DNA of 64,000 nt, from contig NZ_CP130945.1 of assembly GCF_050389805.1 (NCBI RefSeq), forward strand, positions 3,968,001 through 4,032,000, in the 5' to 3' direction. Source of the stretch: Bacillus_BD sp050389805 (lineage in GTDB: Bacteria; Bacillota; Bacilli; Bacillales; Cytobacillaceae). The position numbers and the translations under genes were made by a program. This document shows positions 25,585 through 34,432 of the stretch, piece by piece (positions within the stretch are counted from its first letter, which is position 1; every line of letters starts with the position of its first letter). The notes beneath the pieces are model-generated. The model saw only the letters and a program-made list of their open reading frames with translations. It had not been told where the DNA came from and did no database searches.

Positions 25585-26562
25585 TTAATTTTCTTGTAAC
25601 CAACGAGCAGCATCTTTCGCATGATACGTAATGATCAGATCAGCTCCAGCGCGCTTCATTCCAGTCAACATTTCCATGACAACTGCTTGTTCTTCAATCC
25701 ATCCGTTTGCAGCTGCTGCTTTTACCATTGAAAATTCTCCACTGACATTGTAAATCACAACAGGTACATGAAACTCATTTCTTACATCACGAACGATATC
25801 CAAGTATGGCATACCCGGTTTCACAATTAAAAAGTCGGCACCTTCTTCGATATCCGAATGGGCTTCACGGAACGCCTCATGACGATTCGCTGGATCCATT
25901 TGATAGGTTTTGCGGTCACCAAATTGGGGAGCCCCATCAGCGGCTTCGCGGAATGGACCATAGAAAGACGAAGCATATTTTACTGCATAAGACATAATTG
26001 GAATATGGGTAAATCCAGCTTCATCGAGTCCTTGCCGAATCGCTGCCACAAACCCATCCATCATATTGGAGGGAGCAATAATATCAGCACCTGCTTTAGC
26101 TTGGCTAACCGCAGTATCTGTTAAAACTTTTAGGGAAGAGTCATTTAGGATCTGATCTCCTTCGACCATTCCACAATGGCCATGACTTGTGTATTCACAC
26201 AGACATGTATCGGCAACCACAAGGATTTCAGGATATTTCTCTTTAATAAAACGAGTCGCTTCTTGAACAATCCCATGGTCATGAAAAGCGCCTGTACCAC
26301 ATTCATCCTTTTGAGCAGGAATCCCAAAAAGTAGGACGGATTTAATTCCAAGGGATTGTACCTCATCCATTTCCTCGGCTAAACGATCAAGGGAAAATTG
26401 GTAAATCCCAGGCATTGAGGAAATTTCATTTTTAATATTTTCGCCTTCAATCACAAAAATAGGGTAAATGAAATCTTCTAATCGAATAAAATTCTCTCTT
26501 ACTAATGAACGCATTGTCGCGTTTTGTCTTAATCGGCGATGGCGCTTAAACTGTAAATCCAT
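25585..26562 (-). CDS. hemB: Delta-aminolevulinic acid dehydratase (porphobilinogen synthase)
   Basis: A protein of about 325 aa with the zinc cysteines in 'CLCEYTSHGHCG' and two active-site lysines, in 'SYAVKYASSFYGPFR' and 'LIVKPGMPYLDI'. It condenses two 5-aminolevulinates to porphobilinogen. The ATG at 26562 is chosen for GGAGGGG six bases upstream; the frame extends to a TTG at 26580 directly against the hemD stop. A zinc-dependent type is indicated by the three cysteines. Confidence 0.98.
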   Translation of the reverse strand: MDLQFKRHRRLRQNATMRSLVRENFIRLEDFIYPIFVIEGENIKNEISSMPGIYQFSLDRLAEEMDEVQSLGIKSVLLFGIPAQKDECGTGAFHDHGIVQEATRFIKEKYPEILVVADTCLCEYTSHGHCGMVEGDQILNDSSLKVLTDTAVSQAKAGADIIAPSNMMDGFVAAIRQGLDEAGFTHIPIMSYAVKYASSFYGPFREAADGAPQFGDRKTYQMDPANRHEAFREAHSDIEEGADFLIVKPGMPYLDIVRDVRNEFHVPVVIYNVSGEFSMVKAAAANGWIEEQAVVMEMLTGMKRAGADLIITYHAKDAARWLQEN

Positions 26563-26580
26563 CGAAAACCCCTCCAACAA

Positions 26581-27357
26581 CTATTTTAATTTTAATATGT
26601 AATGGGCAATTTCCTTCATCATTTCCTCAACTGTGTAAACCGATGGAACGACATGAACAGGTAGACCATATTCTTCCGCCCTTTTTTTCGCTACAGGACC
26701 TATACACGCAAAAATAAAGGAAGATAACTCATCGGCTAATTTAAAATCATGAATCACTTCCATAAAGTAATCCACGGTTGATGGACTTGTGAAGGGAATG
26801 ATATCTAACTCTTGCTGCTCTATTTTTTGCTTCAATACCGCTTTGCTTTCAGGTGGAAAGTAAGTTTCATATACGATCACTTCATCTACTTCTGCCCCTA
26901 ATTCGATTAAGTTTTTCGCAATATAATCTCTGGCCAAATTCCCTTTAGGTATCAGTATCTTTGTCCCCTTTTGGACGAGGGGAGCGAATTCTTCAACAAA
27001 TGCTTCAGCCACATACTCAGTCGGTATGAACTCAACCGTAAGCCCTCTGTCTGTTAGTACTTTAGCTGTTTTCTTCCCAATCGCTGCAATTTGAGGAAAT
27101 TGAGAAGGTAGCAGCTCAACATATGATAAAAAGGTTTCAACGCTTACATTACTTGTAAAAATAATCCAATCATAGCGTGATACTTCATCGATTTTACTTT
27201 GAATCTCAGGCGTGATTTCCCTTGGTCTAAACGCCAATAATGGAATTTCAACAGGAATCCCGCCCATCCCTTTCACAATCTCTGAAAATGATTTCGCTAG
27301 ATTTTTTCGTCTGGCTACTAAAACCTGTTTATTTTTCAAAGGAAGAGAGGGGTTCAT
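26581..27357 (-). CDS. hemD: Uroporphyrinogen-III synthase
   Basis: The 258-aa protein has the two-lobed HemD architecture: 'DWIIFTSNVSVETFL' in the first domain and 'DIIPFTSPSTVDYFME' plus 'ACIGPVAKKRAEEYG' in the second. It cyclises hydroxymethylbilane with inversion of ring D. Overall conservation is low in this family, so position within the hem operon adds weight. It overlaps the hemC stop by 4 bp. Confidence 0.95.
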   Translation of the reverse strand: MNPSLPLKNKQVLVARRKNLAKSFSEIVKGMGGIPVEIPLLAFRPREITPEIQSKIDEVSRYDWIIFTSNVSVETFLSYVELLPSQFPQIAAIGKKTAKVLTDRGLTVEFIPTEYVAEAFVEEFAPLVQKGTKILIPKGNLARDYIAKNLIELGAEVDEVIVYETYFPPESKAVLKQKIEQQELDIIPFTSPSTVDYFMEVIHDFKLADELSSFIFACIGPVAKKRAEEYGLPVHVVPSVYTVEEMMKEIAHYILKLK

Positions 27358-28289
27358 TCACTCTCATTCTCTTCTGTTACCTCTTTGATTAAGTCCTTGG
27401 CACCCAAACCAATTAATTGTTGAGCGACTTTTTCACCAAGTTGTTCTGGGTCTTGACCAACAGCCTGTTCTTTATAAATGGTTTTTCCGTCAGGGGAAGC
27501 AACTAAACCAGTGAGAACAATTTCATCAGCATCATTTAGCGTGGCAAAGCCAGCAATTGGCACCTGACAGCCACCTTCCATTTTATTTAAAAAGACTCTC
27601 TCCGCACGTACCGTTTGACTTGTTTCAACGCTATTGAACTTTTTAAGCAAGGAAAGAAGTTCATCGTCACTAGCACGACATTCAATCGCAAGCGCTCCTT
27701 GACCCACTGCAGGAAGACAAGAATCTGGATCTAAAAATTCAGTGACGGTTTCAGATGTCCATCCCATTCTTGATAAGCCTGCTGCCGCTAAAATGATGGC
27801 GTCATAGTCTTCTGTTTGTAACTTTTCAAGTCTTGTATCAATATTTCCTCGAATCCATTTAATCTCGATATCAGGACGCTTGGCAAGCAGCTGTGCACCT
27901 CTTCTTAACGAGCTTGTCCCGACAATAGCTCCTGGCTTTAAATCGTTAAATTTAATATGACCTTTGGAAATAAAGGCATCTCGGTGATCTTCTCTTTCTG
28001 GAATACAGCCGATAACAAGCCCTTCTGGAAGAACAGCTGGCATGTCCTTCATACTATGTACAGCCATATCGATTTCTTTATCAAGCATAGCTTGTTCAAT
28101 CTCTTTAACAAATAACCCTTTTCCTCCAACTTTTGACAGGGTGACATCTAAAATCCGATCGCCTTTTGTGACGATTTCTCTGATTTCAAACTCGAATGAA
28201 TCATCTAATTTTTTTAACTGCTCAATCACCCATTTTGTTTGAGTCATTGCTAATTTACTGCGTCTAGAGCCAACGATTATTTTTCTCAT
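27354..28289 (-). CDS. hemC: Porphobilinogen deaminase (hydroxymethylbilane synthase)
   Basis: A protein of about 311 aa that opens 'MRKIIVGSRRSKLAMTQT'. It contains 'AVHSMKDMPA' and the cofactor cysteine in 'EGGCQVPIAG', to which the dipyrromethane primer is attached. It polymerises four porphobilinogens. The ATG at 28289 has GGAGG seven bases upstream; a longer frame to 28322 overlaps hemX and is rejected. Confidence 0.98.
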   Translation of the reverse strand: MRKIIVGSRRSKLAMTQTKWVIEQLKKLDDSFEFEIREIVTKGDRILDVTLSKVGGKGLFVKEIEQAMLDKEIDMAVHSMKDMPAVLPEGLVIGCIPEREDHRDAFISKGHIKFNDLKPGAIVGTSSLRRGAQLLAKRPDIEIKWIRGNIDTRLEKLQTEDYDAIILAAAGLSRMGWTSETVTEFLDPDSCLPAVGQGALAIECRASDDELLSLLKKFNSVETSQTVRAERVFLNKMEGGCQVPIAGFATLNDADEIVLTGLVASPDGKTIYKEQAVGQDPEQLGEKVAQQLIGLGAKDLIKEVTEENESE

Positions 28290-28312
28290 GATAGCCTCCA
28301 AATGAATAGTTA

Positions 28313-29143
28313 CTATAACCAAATATGAAAAGAAGAGATGTTTCCGATTAAGAAAAAATTGATAAGCAAAATCAGAAAAGCCGCGATATTTAATAAGGCG
28401 AGCGACTTCCCAGTCATCCCTTTTTTAATGCGAAAATAAATATAAATACAATAGATCATAACAACGATAATGGAGCCGATAACTTTTGGATCGTACCATG
28501 GGACAATCGGTAATTTAATATAAGCCCATCGTACTCCCAAGATGATTCCGATCATGAGGATTGGGACTCCAATCATATTCAAAATGTATGAAAACTGCTC
28601 TAATTTTTGTAGATCCGCTATTCTCCAGAGCCTTTTCCCCCATTTCTTTTGTTTCAGCAAATTATATTGAATTAAATAAAGAATCGAAGAAACAAATGAA
28701 AGTGAAAAAGCTCCATACGACAAGATGGCCGTTGTGATATGAATCAGAAGAAGCTCTGAAACAAGCTGCTCAGCTCGTACGGTTGAGCCGATTTGATCGG
28801 GAGTAAAGGTATGTATAACCAAAATCATAAACCCAATAATATTGGTGAAAAACACGATAAAATCGACTTTCATGACACGATTAATGATTAATGAGAGGGT
28901 AATGAGCACCCACACATAAAAATAAAGCCCTTCAAAAATCGTCAGTATCGGAAATCGCCCCGTATCAACCATATAATAATACAATGAAAAGGATTGAAGG
29001 ATCCATACAAATAAAAGTAACCAGAAGGCAACACGATTTGCCTTCCGGTTTTGGTGAAGAAAATCAATAAAATATAACAATACGCATATGGCGTATAAAA
29101 TAACCGTTAGCTCTTGTAGCCGAGGTATTAAGCTATCCAACAT
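28313..29143 (-). CDS. hemX: HemX, cytochrome c assembly-type membrane protein
   Basis: The 276-aa polytopic protein has about eight hydrophobic segments and belongs to the CcsA/HemX group. B. subtilis HemX lowers the cellular level of HemA (glutamyl-tRNA reductase), linking it to haem feedback. It is encoded between hemA and hemC as expected. The conserved family features are 'HIWL' at the end and a histidine in 'LLIHITTAILSYGAF'. Confidence 0.93.
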   Translation of the reverse strand: MLDSLIPRLQELTVILYAICVLLYFIDFLHQNRKANRVAFWLLLFVWILQSFSLYYYMVDTGRFPILTIFEGLYFYVWVLITLSLIINRVMKVDFIVFFTNIIGFMILVIHTFTPDQIGSTVRAEQLVSELLLIHITTAILSYGAFSLSFVSSILYLIQYNLLKQKKWGKRLWRIADLQKLEQFSYILNMIGVPILMIGIILGVRWAYIKLPIVPWYDPKVIGSIIVVMIYCIYIYFRIKKGMTGKSLALLNIAAFLILLINFFLIGNISSFHIWL

Positions 29144-29157
29144 ATCATACCCTCATT

Positions 29158-30504
29158 CTATGATTGAAAAACAGTTATTGGTGATGGAGCATTAACGGCT
29201 GTTTCTTTCACGAATTCTACATTCTTTTGCTTTTCAACTTGTTCTTCAATATTAAAAATACTCATAAAGAATATTAAGTTTTTATCGGCGTCCTTCGAAC
29301 CAGCTAATTCCTTCACTTGTAAAATCGGATCCTTCAACATTTGATTGATAATACTCTTTGTATGTTTATTTAAGACCTTCATTTCACGTTCGCTTAAGTT
29401 CGGTAATTTTCTCTCCAAGCTTTTCATCGTTTCCGCTTGGATATTTAATGCTTTTTCACGAAGAGCAGAGATCACTGGGACAACGCCTAGCATATTTAAC
29501 CACTGCTTGTATTCTACGATTTCTTCCTCGATCATCAACATAATCGCTTCTGCCGCTTTCTTACGCTCTTGCAGGTTCGCTTCTACAATACCCTCTAAAT
29601 CATCAATATCATAGAGGAAGACCCCTTCAAGTTCAGCAATTGTTGGATCCAAATCACGAGGTACCGCTATGTCCACCATAAATAATGGCTTGCCTTTACG
29701 CTTTTTCTCAACTTCCTCAACCATTTTCTTGGTTAAGACAAAATCCTTCGCTCCAGTTGAACTGATCAAAATATCAGCGTCCATCAATGCAGTTTGAAGC
29801 TCATCCATCGTTTTTGCTTGCCCGTTAAAACGAGAAGCTAAATTTTCAGCTTTTTCGTACGTACGATTTAACACCGTGATTTTCGTTGCGCCACTGCCAT
29901 GAAGATTCTGGATCGCCAACTCACCCATTTTTCCGGCACCTAAAATGATCACATGTTTGTTCTCAATCGACCCAAACACTTTCTTCGCTAATTCGACTGC
30001 CGCATAACTAACAGATACCGCATTGGATCCAATATCTGTGTTAGAATGCGCCTTTTTCGCTAACGTAATTGCTTGCTTGAATAATTGATTGAAAACCGTT
30101 CCGCTTGTTTGCCCTTCTTGTGCGGTTAAAAAGCTTGTACGAACTTGACCTAGGATTTGAGTCTCACCTAGAACGAGTGAATTCAATCCACAGGTTACTT
30201 TGAAGAGATGCTCCATGGCACCGTCTTCTTCATATATAAATAGAAATGGTGTAAATTCTTCTTTTTCAATATGGAACCATTCTGATAAAAATTCTTTAAT
30301 ATAGTATCTACCTGTATGAATCTGATCAACGACAGCATATATCTCCGTCCGATTACATGTTGATAGAATGACATTTTCAAGAATACTTTTCTTTTGTTTT
30401 AAAGTAGTCATCGCATCCCCTAATTGCGATGGGTCAAATGTCAACCGTTCGCGGATTTCTACTGGGGCGGTTTTATGGTTAATACCGACGACAATGATAT
30501 GCAT
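29158..30504 (-). CDS. hemA: Glutamyl-tRNA reductase
   Basis: A protein of about 448 aa with N-terminal 'MHIIVVGINHKTAPVEIRE', the catalytic cysteine in 'LSTCNRTEIYAV', an NADPH-binding 'ILGAGKMGELA' and a C-terminal dimerisation helix. It reduces Glu-tRNA to glutamate-1-semialdehyde, the first committed step of haem synthesis. The ATG at 30504 is the family start, with AGGGGG upstream; the frame extends ten codons further. It is the first gene of the hem operon. Confidence 0.98.
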   Translation of the reverse strand: MHIIVVGINHKTAPVEIRERLTFDPSQLGDAMTTLKQKKSILENVILSTCNRTEIYAVVDQIHTGRYYIKEFLSEWFHIEKEEFTPFLFIYEEDGAMEHLFKVTCGLNSLVLGETQILGQVRTSFLTAQEGQTSGTVFNQLFKQAITLAKKAHSNTDIGSNAVSVSYAAVELAKKVFGSIENKHVIILGAGKMGELAIQNLHGSGATKITVLNRTYEKAENLASRFNGQAKTMDELQTALMDADILISSTGAKDFVLTKKMVEEVEKKRKGKPLFMVDIAVPRDLDPTIAELEGVFLYDIDDLEGIVEANLQERKKAAEAIMLMIEEEIVEYKQWLNMLGVVPVISALREKALNIQAETMKSLERKLPNLSEREMKVLNKHTKSIINQMLKDPILQVKELAGSKDADKNLIFFMSIFNIEEQVEKQKNVEFVKETAVNAPSPITVFQS

Positions 30505-30549
30505 GTTATTTTTATCCCCCTTAAAAATAAGCATAAATCCCTAGAGCCT

Positions 30550-30558
30550 ATTATATCA
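30550..30558 (-). promoter_or_regulatory. Extended -10 promoter of the hem operon
   Basis: The minus strand has TGATATAAT, an extended -10 with perfect TATAAT, about 45 bases before the hemA ATG. The -35 region is poor. I see no clear PerR box. Confidence 0.6.
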
Positions 30559-30748
30559 TGAAAACCTTTAACTATTTTTGAAAATAACGAACAGTTTTGG
30601 AAACTCCTGTAAAAATGCAAAAGTGTTTTTCCAATAATATGGTAATATATTTAAGAAAGTATTTATAAATTCTAGAATCATATCTCCTCTGTACAGTAAC
30701 AAAAAATGGGCGAATATTCAAGAAAACAGGTACGAAAGGAATAAGAGA

Positions 30749-31234
30749 ATGAAAAATCAGCGTTTTTTCCCTGGGATCATTTTATTAGGATTTGGAATAT
30801 ACATTATTTGGAAACAAGCCAATATTACTTTTTTAAGTGAATTTATGACATGGTCAACCCTTTTAATCATTGTTGGAATCGCCTTTTTAGCTCAAGGCTA
30901 CGGAGGAAAAGATTATGAAGCGATCATGCCTGGGGTCATTTTAACCGGATTTGGTCTTCATTTTCATTTGGTTAATCGCTTATCCATCTGGCCTGATGCG
31001 AGTGGTGCCCTTATCCTATTCATTGCCCTCGGATCCTTTCTTCGTTATCAAAAAACCAGTAATGGTTTGGGACAGGGAATTATATTTTTATCCTTAGCCG
31101 GATTGATGATATTCTATGAAAAGATTATGGGCTGGCTGGGTTTATTAACAAATAAAGTTGATTCAATCATTCAATATTGGCCGATTCTACTCATTGTAGT
31201 TGGGATTTATTTGTTGTTTTTTAAGCGGAAGTAG
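30749..31234 (+). CDS. YsxD-like integral membrane protein
   Basis: The 161-aa protein has five or six hydrophobic segments and repeated 'PGIILLGFGIY' / 'PGVILTGFGLH' / 'WPILLIVVGIYLL' units. This pattern is typical of small LiaF/DUF5668-like membrane proteins. It sits between hemA and engB, the place of B. subtilis ysxD, but on the opposite strand to both neighbours. AAAGGAATAAGAG precedes the ATG. The function is unknown; the ysxD link rests on position and topology. Confidence 0.75.
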   Translation: MKNQRFFPGIILLGFGIYIIWKQANITFLSEFMTWSTLLIIVGIAFLAQGYGGKDYEAIMPGVILTGFGLHFHLVNRLSIWPDASGALILFIALGSFLRYQKTSNGLGQGIIFLSLAGLMIFYEKIMGWLGLLTNKVDSIIQYWPILLIVVGIYLLFFKRK

Positions 31235-31244
31235 AGGAAGTCAT

Positions 31245-31357
31245 TGAGTCTAGGGGACAGGCCCCTTGTCTCATTCTAAAGTAAAAAAGCACTAGCTTAG
31301 AGGAAAACTAAGCTAGTGCTTTTAAATCTGAGTTAAGGAACCTGTCCCCCTGACTCA
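31245..31357. repeat. GGGACAGG-type repeat pair flanking a terminator
   Basis: Two 29-base arms, 31245-31273 and 31329-31357, are inverted relative to each other (23 of 29 positions match). Both carry the GGGGACAGG core and TGAG/CTCA ends. They bracket the terminator at 31283-31325. The right arm touches the last engB codons. Confidence 0.6.
31283..31325 (-). terminator. Bidirectional terminator between ysxD-like and engB
   Basis: The perfect 16-bp stem 31285-31300 / 31308-31323 has A-runs on one side and T-runs on the other, so it can serve both converging genes. Confidence 0.85.
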
Positions 31358-31936
31358 CATATAACTCTGTAGTACGGACCAGGCTTCGTCTCTTCCGTAG
31401 CCTGTGTCGGATGAGAAGAGGACAATTGGGTCATTGGGATCTAGGTTGAGTGTTTCTTTTGTGATTTTCACATGTTTTTGCCATTTTGATTTTGGTACTT
31501 TATCTGCCTTTGTATTAATGATGATACACGGAATTCCATAATGCTTTAAGAAATCATACATCATCACGTCATCAGCTGTTGGGGGATGGCGTAAATCTAC
31601 AATTAATACGACAGCCTTTAATGGTTCACGATTAGTTAAATACGTTTCAATCATTCTTCCCCATGCAGCTCGTTCAGTTTTAGAAACCTTTGCATATCCA
31701 TAGCCTGGAACATCCACAAAGTAAAAATTTTCGTTTATTAAGAAAAAATTTAACGTCTGTGTTTTTCCTGGTTTAGATGAAGTCCGTGCAAGACTTTTTC
31801 GATTTAACATTTTATTGATAAAAGAAGATTTCCCTACATTTGAACGTCCGGCCAAAGCAAATTCCGGTAGTCCACCTTCTGGATATTGCTCTGGTTTGAC
31901 CGCACTTATGATAATATCAGCACTTGTTACTTTCAT
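31355..31936 (-). CDS. ysxC: Ribosome biogenesis GTPase YsxC/EngB
   Basis: The 193-aa TrmE-Era-EngA-type GTPase has G1 'GRSNVGKSSF', G3 'DVPGYG' and G4 'NTKADK'. It takes part in late assembly of the 50S subunit and is essential in B. subtilis. It follows lonA by two bases, as in B. subtilis, with GAGGG overlapping the lonA end. Confidence 0.97.
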   Translation of the reverse strand: MKVTSADIIISAVKPEQYPEGGLPEFALAGRSNVGKSSFINKMLNRKSLARTSSKPGKTQTLNFFLINENFYFVDVPGYGYAKVSKTERAAWGRMIETYLTNREPLKAVVLIVDLRHPPTADDVMMYDFLKHYGIPCIIINTKADKVPKSKWQKHVKITKETLNLDPNDPIVLFSSDTGYGRDEAWSVLQSYM

Positions 31937-31938
31937 TC

Positions 31939-34260
31939 TTATCCCTCACTTATTAAAGCCTGAGCCAGCACTTCGTCCACATGAGAAACAAAAACAAATT
32001 CTAACTCCTGCCTTACACTTTCAGGAATATCATCTAAATCTTTTTCATTTTCCTTAGGACAAATAATTTTTGTAATTCCCGCTCTATGAGCACCTAATGA
32101 CTTCTCTTTTAATCCACCAATTGGCAATACCCGACCACGAAGCGTAATTTCACCGGTCATCCCAATTTCTTTGCGAATAGGTCTGCCTGTTAACGCAGAA
32201 GCCAAGGCCGTTGCCATCGTAATTCCTGCAGATGGACCATCTTTTGGAACAGCACCTTCTGGAACGTGGATATGAATATCATTTTTCTCATGAAATTCAG
32301 GGTCAATTCCAAGCTCTGTCGCTTTGGAGCGGATAAAACTAAATGCGGCCTGCGCCGATTCTTTCATGACATCGCCTAATTTTCCAGTTAGGACTAATTT
32401 CCCTTTACCAGGTGACAAGGAAACCTCGATTTGTAGCGTATCCCCGCCAACCGTTGTATAAGCAAGACCTGTCGCCACACCGACTTGATCTTCCTGTTCT
32501 GCTTGACCATAGTGGAACATCGTTTTTCCAAGATACTCTTCCACATTTTGCTCTGTGATAACGATACGTTTTTTCTCGCCTGATACAATAATTTTAGCTG
32601 TTTTACGGCAAATGCTAGCTAGTTTCCGTTCAAGACTACGAACGCCTGCTTCACGCGTATAATAGCGCACGATTTGCTTAATGCCATCCTCACGAACTTG
32701 AAGCTGCGCCTTCGTTAAACCATGCTCTTTAATTTGTTTTGGCAATAAATGGTCTTTAGCAATATGGATTTTTTCGATTTCTGTGTATCCAGCAATCGAT
32801 ATAATTTCCATCCGGTCACGTAATGGTCCTGGAATAGAAGCTAAATCATTGGCTGTGGCGATAAACATAACCTTAGATAGATCATAGGGTTCTTCAATAT
32901 AATGATCACTGAAATTATGGTTTTGTTCTGGATCTAACACTTCTAATAACGCAGCAGACGGGTCACCACGGAAATCTCCCGACATTTTATCAATTTCATC
33001 AAGTAAAAAGACAGGATTGATTGTACCCGCTTTTTTCATACCTTGAATGATTCTACCCGGCATAGCCCCAACATAAGTCCGTCTATGACCGCGAATCTCA
33101 GATTCATCCCGTACGCCACCAAGTGAAACCCTTACAAAGTTTCGATTTAATGACGTCGCAATAGAACGAGCAAGGCTTGTTTTACCAACCCCTGGAGGAC
33201 CTGCAAGACAGAGAATCGGTCCCTTTAAAGAGTTCGTTAATTTTTGAACCGCTAGATATTCGAGGACACGTTCTTTCACCTTTTCTAGTCCAAAATGATC
33301 GCGGTTTAAAACTTTTTCCGCTTTTTCGATATTAATATCATCATTTGTGGACTTGGACCAAGGAAGGCTAATGAGCCAATCGATATAATTGCGGATGACT
33401 GCACTCTCCGCAGAACTGGATGGAACCTTTTCATATCGATCTAATTCCTTTAATGCAGCATTTTTTGTATGATCAGGCATACCAGCTTCTTCAATTTTCT
33501 CCGTTAACTCAGCGACTTCACCTGACTTACCATCTTTATCCCCAAGTTCTTTTTGAATGGCTTTCATCTGTTCACGCAGATAGTATTCCTTTTGCGTTCT
33601 TTCCATTGATTTTTTGACACGCTGGCCAATTTTCTTTTCGAGATTTAGTACTTCTCTTTCATTATGGATGATTTCAATGACGCGATTCATGCGTTCTTTA
33701 ATATCCGTTAACTCTAAAATCTCTTGTTTTTCATTTAATTTTAAGGGCAAATGACTTGCTATGATATCAGCCATACGGCCAGGTTCTTCTATATCACTTA
33801 CAGATGTAAATGTTTCTGCAGATATTTTTTTCGATACTTTTATGTATTGTTCAAAGTACTCCAACATTGTTCTCATTAACGCTTGATCTTCTGGATCAAC
33901 GGTTGGATCGTCTTCATAGGTCATTAATTTAACGGAAAAATAATCAGGTTCATCTAAAAACTCAATGATTTTCCCTCTTTTTAAGCCTTCAATCAAAACA
34001 CGAATGGTTCCGTTCGGAAGCTTAAGCATTTGTTTTACTTTTGTTAATGTACCAACTTCATATAAGTCTTCTTCAATTGGGACATCTACTGATAGATCCT
34101 TTTGGGTTGTTAAAAAGATTAAATGATTATCAACCATTGCTTTTTCAAGGGCTTGAACAGATTTTTCACGCCCAACATCTAAATGAAGAACCATTGTGGG
34201 ATATACTAACAATCCTCGCAATGGTAACAAAGGAACGATGATTTCTTCATTGTTAGCCAA
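31939..34260 (-). CDS. lonA: ATP-dependent protease LonA
   Basis: The 773-aa protein has an N-terminal substrate-binding LAN domain and a AAA+ module with Walker A 'GPPGVGKTSLA' near residue 355. The C-terminal serine protease domain has the catalytic Ser in 'KDGPSAGITMA' (about 673) and Lys about 43 residues later. It degrades misfolded and regulatory proteins. The start is TTG with TGGAGGTG upstream. It is co-directional with engB and lies downstream of lonB. Confidence 0.98.
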   Translation of the reverse strand: MANNEEIIVPLLPLRGLLVYPTMVLHLDVGREKSVQALEKAMVDNHLIFLTTQKDLSVDVPIEEDLYEVGTLTKVKQMLKLPNGTIRVLIEGLKRGKIIEFLDEPDYFSVKLMTYEDDPTVDPEDQALMRTMLEYFEQYIKVSKKISAETFTSVSDIEEPGRMADIIASHLPLKLNEKQEILELTDIKERMNRVIEIIHNEREVLNLEKKIGQRVKKSMERTQKEYYLREQMKAIQKELGDKDGKSGEVAELTEKIEEAGMPDHTKNAALKELDRYEKVPSSSAESAVIRNYIDWLISLPWSKSTNDDINIEKAEKVLNRDHFGLEKVKERVLEYLAVQKLTNSLKGPILCLAGPPGVGKTSLARSIATSLNRNFVRVSLGGVRDESEIRGHRRTYVGAMPGRIIQGMKKAGTINPVFLLDEIDKMSGDFRGDPSAALLEVLDPEQNHNFSDHYIEEPYDLSKVMFIATANDLASIPGPLRDRMEIISIAGYTEIEKIHIAKDHLLPKQIKEHGLTKAQLQVREDGIKQIVRYYTREAGVRSLERKLASICRKTAKIIVSGEKKRIVITEQNVEEYLGKTMFHYGQAEQEDQVGVATGLAYTTVGGDTLQIEVSLSPGKGKLVLTGKLGDVMKESAQAAFSFIRSKATELGIDPEFHEKNDIHIHVPEGAVPKDGPSAGITMATALASALTGRPIRKEIGMTGEITLRGRVLPIGGLKEKSLGAHRAGITKIICPKENEKDLDDIPESVRQELEFVFVSHVDEVLAQALISEG

Positions 34261-34312
34261 AACCTACACCTCCATATTCATTTTCTGTATAAAAACATTT
34301 TTATATTAGACA

Positions 34313-34341
34313 ATTTTATCGTATTTAAGTGAGCGTGTCTA
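34313..34341 (-). promoter_or_regulatory. Sigma-A promoter of lonA within an inverted repeat
   Basis: TAGACA (34341-34336) and TAAAAT (34318-34313) are separated by 17 bases. TTAGACA (34306-34312) and TGTCTAA (34336-34342) form an inverted repeat across the promoter, a possible operator. No CtsR or CIRCE element is visible. Confidence 0.55.
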
Positions 34342-34380
34342 ATTTGGTGGACAATCACGATGGCTTCTTATTTATTACAA

Positions 34381-34427
34381 AAAGAAACTTCGCTAGGGCC
34401 TCACAAAGCAACAAAGCGAAGCTTCTT
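34381..34427 (-). terminator. Terminator after lonB
   Basis: AGAAGCTTCGCT pairs with AGCGAAGTTTCT on the minus strand across a 20-base loop and is followed by TTTTTG. Confidence 0.8.
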
Positions 34428-34432
34428 CTATG

